Positions 31,173 through 40,842 of a stretch of 64,000 bases of DNA are shown here, piece by piece. The translations under genes and the position numbers were made by a program. The stretch is taken from contig NZ_CP107030.1 of NCBI RefSeq assembly GCF_027474825.1, positions 1-64,000 of the forward strand, written 5' to 3'. The notes below the pieces were generated by a model that saw only the letters and a list, made by a program, of their open reading frames with translations, did no database searches and was not told the origin of the DNA. The DNA comes from Maribacter halichondriae (lineage in GTDB: Bacteria; Bacteroidota; Bacteroidia; Flavobacteriales; Flavobacteriaceae). Positions within the stretch are counted from its first letter, which is position 1. Every line of letters starts with the position of its first letter.

Positions 31173-31928
31173 ATGAAAAAGACGAGAGACGTTTTTTCGA
31201 ACTAAGCAAAAGCCTATAAAAAGTATCGACCACATTACCCCACTGAGTTTTATGATGAAATTCTTAAACTAGTCAAAGGTCATCAACTTTGTTGGGATTG
31301 TGGTACTGGCAACGGACAAGTAGCTGGTTACTTGTCAGATTACTTTGACAAGGTATATGCTACGGACATCAGTAGAAACCAGTTGAAAGAAGCTGAAAAA
31401 CGAAATAACATAATTTATGTGAAGGAGAGAGCGGAAGTAACATCGTTTCAAAATGATATGTTCGACCTCATCACCTGCGCTCAGGCAGTGCACTGGTTAG
31501 ATTTCGTCCCTTTCTATGAGGAAGTTAGAAGGACCGTTAAAAATAAAGGACTTCTTGCCATTTGGGGCTATGGTCTTCTAAAAATTGGAAATTCTTTTGA
31601 TGATATTATCCACCACTTTTATCAGGAACTAATTGGACCCTATTGGAATGAAGAACGTAAGCATATAGACTCAAAATACGAAACAATTGCTTTTGATTTT
31701 AAAGAAATTAAGCTCTCTAAGCAATTCTATATCGAAAATGATATGAATCTATTTGAGCTGGAAGGATATTTCAATTCGTGGTCGAGTGTTCAAAATTATA
31801 TACAATCAAACCATGAAAATCCAGTCAACGACTTAATCACTAAATTGAAAGAAAGTTGGGGCAATACAAACTCAACGAAAAAAGTGATATTTCCGATATT
31901 CACCAAAATCGGACGAATAAAAAAATAG
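31173..31928 (+). pseudogene. Class I SAM-dependent methyltransferase, disrupted 5' end
   Basis: The body has the SAM-binding motif WDCGTGNGQVAGYL, the acidic loop YATDISRNQL and TCAQAVHWLDF, as in the UbiE/COQ5-like type-11 methyltransferases. The first about 15 codons are out of frame: after ATG 31173 one A seems missing (AAAAA 31176-31180) and one C extra at 31213-31214. Correcting both gives MKKDERRFFELSKSYKKYRPH, typical for this family. An alternative start at 31139 would need only the second correction. Substrate unknown. It lies just after rlmH. Confidence 0.75.
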
Positions 31929-31941
31929 GGCAGCTTAATAT

Positions 31942-33834
31942 TTAATACAACACCCTAAACTTAATCGTATTCTCAACGTTTTTAAGTGCCTTAATCACCT
32001 CTTGGTTATACTCCTTATCCAAGTCGGAAATCACATAACCCACTTCATTATCGGTAGAAAGATATTGCCCGATAATGTTCATCTCATATTTCGCCAATAC
32101 CTCATTTATCTTGGCCATAATACCAGGCACATTTTTGTGGATGTGCAAGAAACGATGTGAATTCTGCTGCTTGGGAAGTCTGATATTCGGGAAATTAACG
32201 GCATCGACCGTATTTCCTGAATTGATATAATCCATAATTTTATTAGGGACAAAATCAGCGATATTTCGTTGCGCCTCTTCGGTACTACCACCGACATGAG
32301 GTGTCAAGATTACATTTTCAAGTCCTTGAAGGTCCGTCATGAACTCCCCATTGGCCCTAGGTTCTTCCGGATATACATCAACAGCCGCTCCGCCTAACTT
32401 TCCATTTTTCAAAGCATTGGCCAACGCCTCGATATCGACCACAAATCCACGGGAAAGGTTGATCAACATGGCACCGCTCTTCATCTGGTTGATTTCGCGT
32501 TCTCCAATAAAATTCTTGTTGGCCCTGTTGTCGTCTATATGTAAGGTCACTACATCGGAAATATTCAATAAATCTTCCAAAGTATTGCACTTTATCGCAT
32601 TTCCGAGCGCCAATTTATCATCGATATCATAGTAATAGACTCGCATACCAATGGCCTCGGCAAGCACTGATAATTGCTTGCCAATATTGCCGTAGCCAAC
32701 GATTCCCAAGTTTTTACCTCGTACCTCTCTAGAGTTGCTCGCGGTTTTGTTCCACTGTCCGTTATGTATTTCCGTACTTCTCGGAAAAACATTGCGCATC
32801 AGCATGATAATCTGGCCAATGGCCAATTCTACGACAGATCGTGTGTTGCTATATGGTGCGTTGAAAACGACTACTCCTTTTTTTCGGCTATAGTCCAAAT
32901 CAATTTGAGTCGTTCCGATACAGAATGCCCCGACGACCAACAATTTATTAGCGGCATCCAAGACTTTTTGAGTTACTTGAGTCTTGGATCGAATACCCAA
33001 AACATGGACACCTTTGATTTTCTTTATCAATTCTTCTTCGGAAAGGCTTTCTTTTATCAGTTCAACTGAAAATCCGTCTTCTGATAGGTTATCAAAGGCC
33101 GCAGGATGCACATTTTCCAACAATAATATCTTGATTCGATTCTTGGGATAAGAGATATTTCTCGGCAGGTCATTCACAAAAAGAAACTCGTCCATATTAG
33201 GAGTCACGTGATCAGCATTGTTTGCGGCCTTTTCACGATGTACATTTTCGGTATATGCGAAAAATTTGTCGGCGATACCGGCCTCTCGCATAACATAATC
33301 ACTGTAACCATCACCTATCACCTGTACCTCTCCATCAAGATCCATTTGCTTCAGGCATTCGATTTTTCCATTATGTTGTGACAAGGGATTGTTCTCATCG
33401 AAACCCACAATATTACCTTCATCGTCAAACTTGAAGGTATTTGCATAAACCCGTGCCGAAGGGATGTTATAGTCTTGCACGATGGGATCGATGAACTCCT
33501 TGAATCCACATGAGATTACATAAATATCGTCGGCAAATTTTTCGAAAAACTCTTTGTTAGATTCAATAGATTTTGAGATTTTTTGGCGTAGTTCCTTTAC
33601 CAGTCCATCCAAGTCCGATTTGTTGGCATTCAACAATTTTATACGACGCTCCAAAGATTCGGTAAACGATATGTCTCCGTCAATACCTAAATTGGTAATC
33701 TTCTGAATTTCGTCAATGACCTCATCTTTGTTCGATTTGCCCTGTAGGGTCATTTCAGCAAGCACATCCAAAGCTTCTACCCTAGTCAATGTACTGTCGA
33801 AATCGAATACGTATTTTCGTCCCACGTCTACCAT
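31942..33834 (-). CDS. Fused phosphoserine phosphatase / D-3-phosphoglycerate dehydrogenase
   Basis: A two-enzyme serine-biosynthesis fusion of 630 aa. Residues about 8-215 are a HAD phosphatase of the SerB type (D11 and D13 in FDFDSTLT, later GDGYSD); about 235-545 are a D-isomer 2-hydroxyacid dehydrogenase with NAD motif GIVGYGNIGKQL and catalytic-region ILTPHVGGST; the C-terminus (about 555-630) is an ACT domain. I start at 33834 (MVDVGRKYVF) because the codons before it read through a 20-base intergenic palindrome. It could catalyse the first and last steps of serine synthesis; the transaminase is not nearby. Confidence 0.9.
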   Translation of the reverse strand: MVDVGRKYVFDFDSTLTRVEALDVLAEMTLQGKSNKDEVIDEIQKITNLGIDGDISFTESLERRIKLLNANKSDLDGLVKELRQKISKSIESNKEFFEKFADDIYVISCGFKEFIDPIVQDYNIPSARVYANTFKFDDEGNIVGFDENNPLSQHNGKIECLKQMDLDGEVQVIGDGYSDYVMREAGIADKFFAYTENVHREKAANNADHVTPNMDEFLFVNDLPRNISYPKNRIKILLLENVHPAAFDNLSEDGFSVELIKESLSEEELIKKIKGVHVLGIRSKTQVTQKVLDAANKLLVVGAFCIGTTQIDLDYSRKKGVVVFNAPYSNTRSVVELAIGQIIMLMRNVFPRSTEIHNGQWNKTASNSREVRGKNLGIVGYGNIGKQLSVLAEAIGMRVYYYDIDDKLALGNAIKCNTLEDLLNISDVVTLHIDDNRANKNFIGEREINQMKSGAMLINLSRGFVVDIEALANALKNGKLGGAAVDVYPEEPRANGEFMTDLQGLENVILTPHVGGSTEEAQRNIADFVPNKIMDYINSGNTVDAVNFPNIRLPKQQNSHRFLHIHKNVPGIMAKINEVLAKYEMNIIGQYLSTDNEVGYVISDLDKEYNQEVIKALKNVENTIKFRVLY

Positions 33835-33851
33835 AATTTGAGATTCCCGCC

Positions 33852-33871
33852 CCTGCCTGCCGGCAGGCAGG
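33852..33871. repeat. 20-bp perfect palindrome (CCTGCCTGCC core)
   Basis: A perfect palindrome of GCCTGCC / GGCAGGC type, 17 bases before the SerB-SerA start. Related palindromes occur near 47986, 55447 and 61970. If read as coding it yields the spurious peptide LPAGRQG, which inflates gene starts in Bacteroidota annotations. Confidence 0.88.
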
Positions 33872-34046
33872 TTCACGGCAATGACCTTTTAATTAATGAA
33901 AATTTCAGGGGTAAAAGTAAAAATTAATTCTGACCGTGTTAGTGAAATGTTATCAAAAGTTATCCCTACCACCAAAATCCATGATTTTGATAGAAATCTC
34001 ATATTTTAGGGCAATCAAACCTATACATCGAACTTATCTGTTTCCC

Positions 34047-34499
34047 TTAAAACCATCTTCTTACCTTGACAAGGTATTGTTGGTATTCCTTTCCAAAAAT
34101 TTGCAGTAACGCCTGCTCTTCGGGCACAATCTGAAAACGGTTCATATACCCAACAAAACCCGCGGCCAGTAGTACGTTAAATGCATTGCCTAAATTTAGC
34201 CCCCATGCCAAAAGCAGCAGTAACATGGCCAAGTACATCGGGTTTCTGGTAAACGCATAAATTCCACCAGTTACCAAGCTTGATGCCTTATCAGGTTTGG
34301 TAGGATCTGCTGTGGTTTTCGATTTGAAAAACTGTAGCAATGGAATAACACTAACCACAACGGCGCTGATCAACAGAAAACCTTTCAAATAGATTCTTCC
34401 GAAAAAATCGAAATCACCGAAAGGTAAAAAGCGATCTAGCACATACATGCCGCCCGCAAATGCAAAAAGTATAACGATAGGTGGTAATTTTAACTCCAT
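34047..34499 (-). CDS. Isoprenylcysteine carboxyl methyltransferase-family membrane protein
   Basis: A 150-residue integral membrane methyltransferase with about four transmembrane helices. The C-terminal SAM-binding pattern VTGGIYAFTRNPMYLAMLL ... NRFQIVPEEQALLQIFGKEYQQY matches the ICMT/phospholipid N-methyltransferase superfamily. Prenyl-cysteine substrates are not expected in bacteria, so a lipid or small molecule is likelier. It diverges from rdgB. Confidence 0.85.
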   Translation of the reverse strand: MELKLPPIVILFAFAGGMYVLDRFLPFGDFDFFGRIYLKGFLLISAVVVSVIPLLQFFKSKTTADPTKPDKASSLVTGGIYAFTRNPMYLAMLLLLLAWGLNLGNAFNVLLAAGFVGYMNRFQIVPEEQALLQIFGKEYQQYLVKVRRWF

Positions 34500-34512
34500 G
34501 GGATAAAATTAC

Positions 34513-34520
34513 TACTTTTG
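34513..34520 (+). promoter_or_regulatory. -7 promoter element of rdgB
   Basis: TACTTTTG fits TAnnTTTG, 31 bases before the rdgB ATG, in the short gap between divergent genes. The upstream -33 TTG is not evident. Confidence 0.4.
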
Positions 34521-34551
34521 AAACAGTACCGCACATAACTTTCACTATTCG

Positions 34552-35130
34552 ATGCAACTGGTATTCGCTACTCACAACAATAACAAACTTCAAGAGGTAC
34601 GATCATTACTACCTGATTCTATCGAACTTTTGTCGTTAGACGATATCGGATGTCAAGCGGAAATACCGGAAACCGGAAAAACCTTGGTCGAAAATGCCAA
34701 GATCAAAGCTGATTTTGTTACTAAAACTTATGGTTATAACTGTTTCTCAGATGATACGGGACTTCTAGTAGAAACCTTGAACGGAGCACCTGGGGTGTAC
34801 TCCGCTCGTTATGCTGGCATTGATAAAAACGCCGAAGCCAACATGGCCAAGTTGCTTTTGGCATTGGAAAACGAAAACAATCGTAACGCCCAATTTAAAA
34901 CTGTAATAGCATTGAACCTCAACGGAAGCTATGTAACGTTCGAAGGCGTTGTCGATGGTCTCATTGAACATGAACAAATGGGAGAAAAAGGTTTCGGTTA
35001 CGATCCCATTTTCAAACCTAATGGGTATGACAGAACATTTGCCCAATTGCCCTTATCCGTTAAGAATGAAATCGGGCATCGAGGCAAGGCTATGGAAAAA
35101 CTGATTTATTATTTAAAAACTATAGGTTAA
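34552..35130 (+). CDS. rdgB: Non-canonical purine NTP pyrophosphatase (RdgB/HAM1)
   Basis: Hydrolyses dITP, ITP and XTP to clean the nucleotide pool. The 192-residue protein shows LVFATHNNNKLQEVRSLLP, FSDDTGLLVETLNGAPGVYSARYAG, GFGYDPIFKPNGYDRTFAQL and NEIGHRGKAMEKL, the full set of family blocks. Its stop overlaps the start of the next gene by one base (TAATG), implying coupling. Confidence 0.97.
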   Translation: MQLVFATHNNNKLQEVRSLLPDSIELLSLDDIGCQAEIPETGKTLVENAKIKADFVTKTYGYNCFSDDTGLLVETLNGAPGVYSARYAGIDKNAEANMAKLLLALENENNRNAQFKTVIALNLNGSYVTFEGVVDGLIEHEQMGEKGFGYDPIFKPNGYDRTFAQLPLSVKNEIGHRGKAMEKLIYYLKTIG

Positions 35131-35792
35131 TGTCCAAAGAAGAACTACAAAACACAAACCAAGGTAACAATGATATGGTCGAGGTATCGGTAGCCTCTGA
35201 ACGTGCTGAGGCCGTCGGCGGGGTACTTATTGCCTTCTTTGCGGCCCTTATGGCCATATCGCAAATGGTAAATGGCGAGTTGGAAGAAGAGATGTTGATC
35301 GCCCATAACAAAGTAGTCAACTATTCTAGTTGGTATCAATCCAAAAGCATAAAAGAAAGCCTTAAGGAAGGTGAACTCGATTACTTACAGACGTTACTGA
35401 ATACCGGAATGATTGCCGACGAAAAACAGTTTGTAGTCAACGAACAAATACAGGAAACAAAACGACTAATCGAAAAATATGGCGCCGAGAAGACCGAAAT
35501 ATTAGTGGGTTCCGCAAACATTGCAAAAGCCGAATGGGCGCAAGATTTGGATGGGGAAATGGGCAAAATCGTCGGCGTCAAAGAATGGGAACAACTTGCG
35601 GATGAATATGACACCTCTACAAAAAAATTCGATCTGGGCATGTTGTTCTTCCAAATCAGTATTGTACTTGGTGCAGTCTGCATCATTATCTATGACAACC
35701 CAAAACTGCAAAAGGCATTTATTACTTTAATGATATTGTTTGGAATTATTGGCATATTAATGTCAGTCTATGGGTATATGCTCGCACCATAA
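35130..35792 (+). CDS. DUF4337-like membrane protein
   Basis: A 220-residue protein with a conserved ERAEAVGGVLIAFFAALMAISQMV segment (helix about 27-50), a central helical region starting HNKVVNYSSWYQSKSIKESL, and two C-terminal transmembrane helices (about 165-215). This layout fits the DUF4337 family; function is unknown. It is translationally coupled to rdgB. Confidence 0.7.
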   Translation: MSKEELQNTNQGNNDMVEVSVASERAEAVGGVLIAFFAALMAISQMVNGELEEEMLIAHNKVVNYSSWYQSKSIKESLKEGELDYLQTLLNTGMIADEKQFVVNEQIQETKRLIEKYGAEKTEILVGSANIAKAEWAQDLDGEMGKIVGVKEWEQLADEYDTSTKKFDLGMLFFQISIVLGAVCIIIYDNPKLQKAFITLMILFGIIGILMSVYGYMLAP

Positions 35793-35956
35793 GGGTTGAC
35801 TTCTCAATTTCACTTCCGAAATACGAAGTAACCGATTTCTAGATCTTTGAATTTGACTTTTCCGTCTGTACCCAAACCATCTGAATTAGGGTTCTAAGAT
35901 GATTAAGTTTGAAAATTGTAAGAGAAATAAACTTTTCAATTAATGATTTATCAACT

Positions 35957-36044
35957 TCTTCCAACTGTTTATTGTTTACCGCCATCTGTTCACTGCTTAC
36001 AGCCCACTGCCAAATGATTACTGATTACTGCCAACTGCCCACTA
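35957..36044 (-). repeat. Degenerate heptamer array (CAGTNNN units)
   Basis: Read on the minus strand, twelve consecutive 7-base units follow each other: TAGTGGG, CAGTTGG, CAGTAAT, CAGTAAT, CATTTGG, CAGTGGG, CTGTAAG, CAGTGAA, CAGATGG, CGGTAAA, CAATAAA, CAGTTGG. They share the CAGT core and period of the arrays at 44227 and 60131 but have diverged. They lie in the gap between the DUF4337-like gene and the DEAD-box helicase gene. Confidence 0.8.
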
Positions 36045-36078
36045 AACAACCCTTTATCCACATGTCAATAATTAACAG

Positions 36079-36086
36079 TATCTTTG
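36079..36086 (+). promoter_or_regulatory. -7 element of the DEAD-box helicase gene
   Basis: TATCTTTG matches TAnnTTTG and is followed by CCGCTTC, the same TATCTTTGCCGCTTC found before purB (44414). It lies 108 bases before the helicase ATG, leaving a leader of about 100 bases that can fold: GGTGTTGC pairs with GCAACAC about 40 bases downstream. Confidence 0.5.
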
Positions 36087-36194
36087 CCGCTTCAATAACG
36101 CCGCCAGTATGGCAGGTGTTGCGCTGAGTCCACTGGGTTATATTTCGATAATCGCTCTATGCAACACACCTATTAGCGATTAATTATAACACAA

Positions 36195-37976
36195 ATGACA
36201 AAGTTTGAAGCACTAGGGCTACAAAAGTCCCTACTAGATGCTGTTTCCGACATGGGTTTTGAAACCCCTTCGGAAGTACAGGAAAAAGCAATCCCTATTT
36301 TATTAGAAGGCGAGACCGATCTGGTCGCACTCGCCCAAACAGGTACCGGAAAGACCGCTGCCTTCGGTTTTCCGTTGATTCAAAAAATCGATAGCAATAG
36401 CCGAACGACACAAGGGTTGATACTCTCCCCTACCCGTGAACTATGTTTACAGATTACAAACGAATTGCAGCTCTACAGCAAATATGAAAAGAATATAAAT
36501 GTAGTTGCAATCTACGGTGGAGCAAGTATTACCGATCAAGCACGCCAGATCAAGCGAGGGGCACAGATCATCGTTGCCACGCCCGGTCGGATGAAAGATA
36601 TGATCGGTCGCCGATTGGTCGATATTTCAAAAATCGATTATTGTATTCTGGACGAGGCCGATGAAATGCTCAATATGGGCTTTTTTGAGGATATAAAGGA
36701 CATACTTTCGAATACCCCAGAGGAAAAATCAACTTGGTTGTTCTCTGCCACCATGCCCAAGGAAGTATCGGTCATCGCCAAAAAATTCATGCATTCCCCT
36801 CAGGAAATAACCGTTGGGGCAAAAAACTCAGGTGTCGATACCGTGCAACACGAATATTATGTGGTCGGCGGAAGAGATCGTTATCCTGCTTTAAAAAGGT
36901 TGGCAGATACCAATCCGGATATATTCTCGGTGATTTTTTGCAGAACAAAACGGGATACCCAAAAGGTAGCGGAAAAATTGATCGAAGATGGGTACAACGC
37001 GGGAGCACTTCATGGAGATCTAAGCCAAAACCAAAGGGACATGGTCATGAACGCCTTTCGCAAAAAGCAGATTCAAATGCTGGTGGCTACCGATGTGGCG
37101 GCTAGGGGCATCGATGTTGATGATATCACACATGTAATCAATTACCAGCTTCCCGACGAAATCGAGACTTATACACATCGCAGTGGACGTACGGGCAGGG
37201 CCGGAAAATCAGGAATTTCAATGGTTATCGTTACACGAAGCGAACTGCGTAAAATTAAATCCATTGAAAATAAGATAAAGCAACAGTTCGTGGCCAAAAA
37301 GATTCCTACGGGAATGGAAATCTGTGAAATACAGCTATACCATTTGGCAAATAAAATAAAGGACACCAAGATAAACGAGGATGTCGAGAATTATCTTCCT
37401 GCAATTAATGACGTACTTCAGGGCATCGACCGTGAAGAACTGATTAAAAAAATTGTTTCGGTCGAATTCACCCGTTTCTTTAACTATTACAATAAAGCAC
37501 AGGACTTAAATTCTGTGGACATTGGTCGCGGAGAACGTGGTGGTGAAAGATCAAGAGGTGAAAATAGTTCAGACGGCTCGGTACGCTATTTCATCAATGT
37601 TGGTGAAAAAGATGGTTATGATTGGATGTCGTTAAAAGATTTTTTAAAGGACACCTTGGATCTGGGCCGAGACGCTATTTATAAAGTAGACGTAAAGGAG
37701 AGTTTTTCCTTTTTCAATACTGAGGCTTCCGATACTGAGAAGGTACTATCTACATTTACCGAGTTCAAAGTTGACGGACGGTTTGTCAATGTCGAGGTTT
37801 CCAAGACGCCCGGCGGTTCAGGCGGCGGTGGAGCAAATCGTGGCAGAAGATTTAAAGATAAAGGTCGCGGCGGAAAAGATAGAGGTCGCAGTAAAGGACG
37901 GGATCGAAGCACATCAAAAGACAATGCCAGCCATTCCGGAAAACGAAGAAGCAAAAAAAGAAGCGACTTCTTTTAA
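36195..37976 (+). CDS. DEAD/DEAH box RNA helicase with DbpA-like RNA-binding domain
   Basis: An ATP-dependent RNA helicase (593 aa) likely acting in ribosome assembly or RNA decay. Motifs in order: Q motif region, Walker A AQTGTGKT, PTRELCLQI, TPGRMKDMI, DEAD in LDEADEMLNMGF, SAT, then HRSGRTGRAG in the second RecA fold. An RNA-recognition domain of the DbpA type follows (about 465-535, SVRYFINVGEKDGYDW) and a basic Gly/Arg-rich tail (about 540-593, RGRRFKDKGRGGKDRGR). A long structured leader precedes it and a terminator follows. Confidence 0.94.
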   Translation: MTKFEALGLQKSLLDAVSDMGFETPSEVQEKAIPILLEGETDLVALAQTGTGKTAAFGFPLIQKIDSNSRTTQGLILSPTRELCLQITNELQLYSKYEKNINVVAIYGGASITDQARQIKRGAQIIVATPGRMKDMIGRRLVDISKIDYCILDEADEMLNMGFFEDIKDILSNTPEEKSTWLFSATMPKEVSVIAKKFMHSPQEITVGAKNSGVDTVQHEYYVVGGRDRYPALKRLADTNPDIFSVIFCRTKRDTQKVAEKLIEDGYNAGALHGDLSQNQRDMVMNAFRKKQIQMLVATDVAARGIDVDDITHVINYQLPDEIETYTHRSGRTGRAGKSGISMVIVTRSELRKIKSIENKIKQQFVAKKIPTGMEICEIQLYHLANKIKDTKINEDVENYLPAINDVLQGIDREELIKKIVSVEFTRFFNYYNKAQDLNSVDIGRGERGGERSRGENSSDGSVRYFINVGEKDGYDWMSLKDFLKDTLDLGRDAIYKVDVKESFSFFNTEASDTEKVLSTFTEFKVDGRFVNVEVSKTPGGSGGGGANRGRRFKDKGRGGKDRGRSKGRDRSTSKDNASHSGKRRSKKRSDFF

Positions 37977-38019
37977 CGTAGAAGGGTTTCTTGACAAGTT
38001 TTTGGTTAATTCTATATTA

Positions 38020-38046
38020 AAAATACGCTCCGGCGTATTTTTTTTG
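38020..38046 (+). terminator. Rho-independent terminator after the DEAD-box gene
   Basis: AAATACGC-TCCG-GCGTATTT plus a T-run, 43 bases after the stop. Confidence 0.9.
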
Positions 38047-38081
38047 CTTTGTTTAGTACCTTTAACGTCGATTAGAATTTA

Positions 38082-38852
38082 ATGAAGAATTATTTTACGC
38101 TCCTTTTCGCGCTATTGGCCTTTATCGGTTTTTCACAAGATGATGAGGCACCAGATGAAAAAATCAGTGCTACCGTAATCAATGCCCAGACCAATGAACC
38201 CATGGAGAGTGTTCACGTGTTGAACCTCAACCAGGTTATCGGTACCATCACCAACGCAAAAGGGGAATTCGCTATCACCGCTGCCGTAAACGATACCCTG
38301 TATATGACCTTCTTGGGTTTTAAACCCCAAAAAATTAAGGTAACCAACGACATGTTCAAGTTCAAGGACACTAAAATAGCCCTGACCGAATTGGCCTATG
38401 CCCTCGAAGAAGTTGTCGTTCGACCTTATCAACTGACCGGATATCTCGAAATCGATGTAAAAAACCTGGTCGTCAATGATTCGTACCAGTACAGTATTTC
38501 TGGTTTGAATGTAGGGTATGAGGCAGGTAACAAAAGCCCTAGTGCGGTAACAAAAGTCTTGGGGGCCATTCTAAATCCAGCAGATTTGTTGCGTAACCTA
38601 TTTGGCAGAAAGCCAAATCAAATGAACAAGTTACGCAAAATGAAGGAGGATGATGAGATTCGAAACCTGCTTGCCTCAAAATTCGACCGAGAGACCTTGA
38701 TCGAACTGCTCCAAATCGAAAAGGTCGACATCGAGGATATTCTCAATAACTGCAATTATTCGAAGTCGTTCATTACCACCGCAAACGACCTTCAGATTCT
38801 CGATGCCATTAGTAGCTGTTACGAAGAGTTTAAAGTGTTGAACCGAAAGTAG
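38082..38852 (+). CDS. Exported carboxypeptidase-regulatory-like domain protein
   Basis: A 256-residue secreted protein: signal peptide MKNYFTLLFALLAFIGFSQ, then a CarboxypepD_reg-like beta-sandwich (about 28-115: ISATVINAQTNEPMESVHVLNLNQVIGTITNAKGEF, DTLYMTFLGFKPQKI) as found at the N-terminus of SusC-type receptors, but with no barrel. The helical C-terminal half is conserved in homologues but of unknown function. Likely periplasmic or outer-membrane associated. Confidence 0.82.
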   Translation: MKNYFTLLFALLAFIGFSQDDEAPDEKISATVINAQTNEPMESVHVLNLNQVIGTITNAKGEFAITAAVNDTLYMTFLGFKPQKIKVTNDMFKFKDTKIALTELAYALEEVVVRPYQLTGYLEIDVKNLVVNDSYQYSISGLNVGYEAGNKSPSAVTKVLGAILNPADLLRNLFGRKPNQMNKLRKMKEDDEIRNLLASKFDRETLIELLQIEKVDIEDILNNCNYSKSFITTANDLQILDAISSCYEEFKVLNRK

Positions 38853-38925
38853 TAAGTCTCTACAAGTAAACTACCTAAGGGCATGCCAGCGAGGCATTGA
38901 AAGAAAATTTATTGTTTGATTTCGA

Positions 38926-38965
38926 CGCCTTCGTCCGCCAAAATGGCTAGGTGAAGGCGGGCAGG
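38926..38965. repeat. Imperfect palindromic repeat in a non-coding gap
   Basis: CGCCTTC pairs with GAAGGCG around CGCC/GGC, followed by GGCAGG. It belongs to the class of GC-rich palindromes found at several places in the window. The rest of the 277-base gap (38853-39129) shows no gene or clear promoter. Confidence 0.6.
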
Positions 38966-39129
38966 AGTTAGAGCAAATAAATCTCGATTACCGAGTCAAA
39001 ATCTTAAGGTATTAAACCGGGTGGCACTCGCCCCTAGGTAATCAAGCCTATGTTTAGTATGCTTAATAGTAGGAAATAAAATTTTCTATTTCCATCTGCA
39101 TTTTATAGCTTTAGCCAAAATAGTCGAAG

Positions 39130-40817
39130 ATGAAAAAACTGCTTGTTGCCGTTACAATTTTCCTATGTTTTTTTGGATGTAGGGAAGAAAAAAAGAACCT
39201 GTGAAAGAGAACGCGCAAAGACAGGAAATCGATTCTGAAGCTACAAAAAAGCAGATACCCTTCGTTTGGGAAGGAGCCAATATCTATTTCTTGCTAACCG
39301 ATCGTTTTAACAACGGAAACCCCGATAACGACGTAAACTTCGAAAGAACGGATACTACAGGAATTCTGAGAGGGTTCATGGGCGGTGATATTGAGGGAAT
39401 AACCCAGAAAATCGAAGATGGATACTTTTCTGATCTAGGCATAAATGCAATTTGGTTCACGCCGGTAGTAGAGCAAATTCATGGAGTCGACAAAGAGTCT
39501 GAAGACACCTATGGGTACCACGGTTATTGGACCAAGGACTGGACGGCTCTTGACCCAAACTTCGGTACAAAGAAAGACTTGGAGAACTTGGTGAAAACCG
39601 CCCACAAAAATGGAATACGCATTTTGATGGATGTGGTCGTAAACCATACAGGGCCAGAAACCGACATAGATCCTCTTTGGCCTGACGAATGGGTGCGTTC
39701 GACCGCGCGCTGTGATTTTACGAATTATGAAAACAATACCAGTTGCACATTGGTCAATTTGCCGGATATTTTGACCGAATCGAACGAACCTGTTGAATTG
39801 CCCGACCCCCTATTGGCAAAATGGAAGGAAGAAGGAAGGCTGAGCAATGAATTGGATGAACTGCAATTGTTCTTTGAACGAACCGGGTATCCTAGGGCGC
39901 CCCGTTTCTATATTATCAAATGGCTAACGGATTATGTAAACGATTTTGGTATCGATGGTTTTCGGGTAGATACGGTAAAACATGCCGATGAACATACCTG
40001 GGCCGAGCTTTACAAAGAGGCAGCTTACGCCTTTGAAACGTGGAAAAAGAAACATCCGAACGAAGTTTTGGACGACAATCCATTCTATATGGTCGGCGAG
40101 GTTTATGGATATGGTATTTCAGGCGGAAGGGAATATGATTTCGGGGATAAAAAAGTAGACTATTTCGACCACGGATTCAAGAGCCTTATCAACTTCGAAC
40201 TAAAGAACGATGCCAAAAATGACTATGAAACGATCTTTAGAAAGTATAGTGACCTGCTGAATACAAAATTAAATGGTAAAAGTGTTCTGAATTATTTGAC
40301 TTCCCACGATGATATGCAGCCTTACGACATGGAGCGGACAGATTCAATAAAATCAGCGAATATATTATTGCTTACCCCAGGGGCTTCCCAAATATACTAT
40401 GGGGATGAGTCTGCCAGACCTTTGATTATCGAGGGAACCACAGGTGACGCTACACTTCGCTCGTTCATGAATTGGGAAGACATTGCCCAAAACGATAAAA
40501 CGAAGAAGGTATTATCGCACTGGCAAAAACTGGGGAAATTTAGACAAGAACATCTCGCTATCGGTGCTGGAAAACACAAAAGACTGGGCAAAAAACCCTA
40601 TGTTTTTAGTAGAACCTACGCAGATGGAGATTATAAGGATAAGGTCGTGGTAGGCCTCGATTTGCCCAAAGGAAAAAAATCACTTTGGGTCAAAGGTTTT
40701 TTTGGGGATGGTACAAAATTGTATGACACCTACTCTGAAACCGAAGTCGAGGTGAAAAATGGAAAAGTAATTCTTGAGAACGATTACGATATCGCTCTTT
40801 TAGAACTAGCGCAGTAA
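39130..40817 (+). pseudogene. Alpha-amylase family (GH13) lipoprotein, one frameshift near the 5' end
   Basis: A glycoside hydrolase family 13 enzyme for alpha-glucans. From ATG 39130 a lipoprotein signal is read (MKKLLVAVTIFLCFFGC); the frame breaks at A7 39188-39194 and one more A joins it to VKENAQRQEID and the catalytic domain, about 562 aa in all. Catalytic blocks: DVVVNHTG, GFRVDTVKHAD (nucleophile Asp), GEVYGYG (acid Glu) and LTSHDDMQPYD. The lipid anchor would be lost as read. No sus genes lie around it, so it is not in a classical starch-utilisation locus. Confidence 0.88.
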
Positions 40818-40842
40818 GGCGCTACACTACCAACCCAACCTC

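Noticed and set aside
39130-40817. A polysaccharide utilisation locus around the GH13 gene
   Set aside because: No susC/susD pair, other glycosidases or regulator flank it; the nearest TonB receptors are over 12 kb away.
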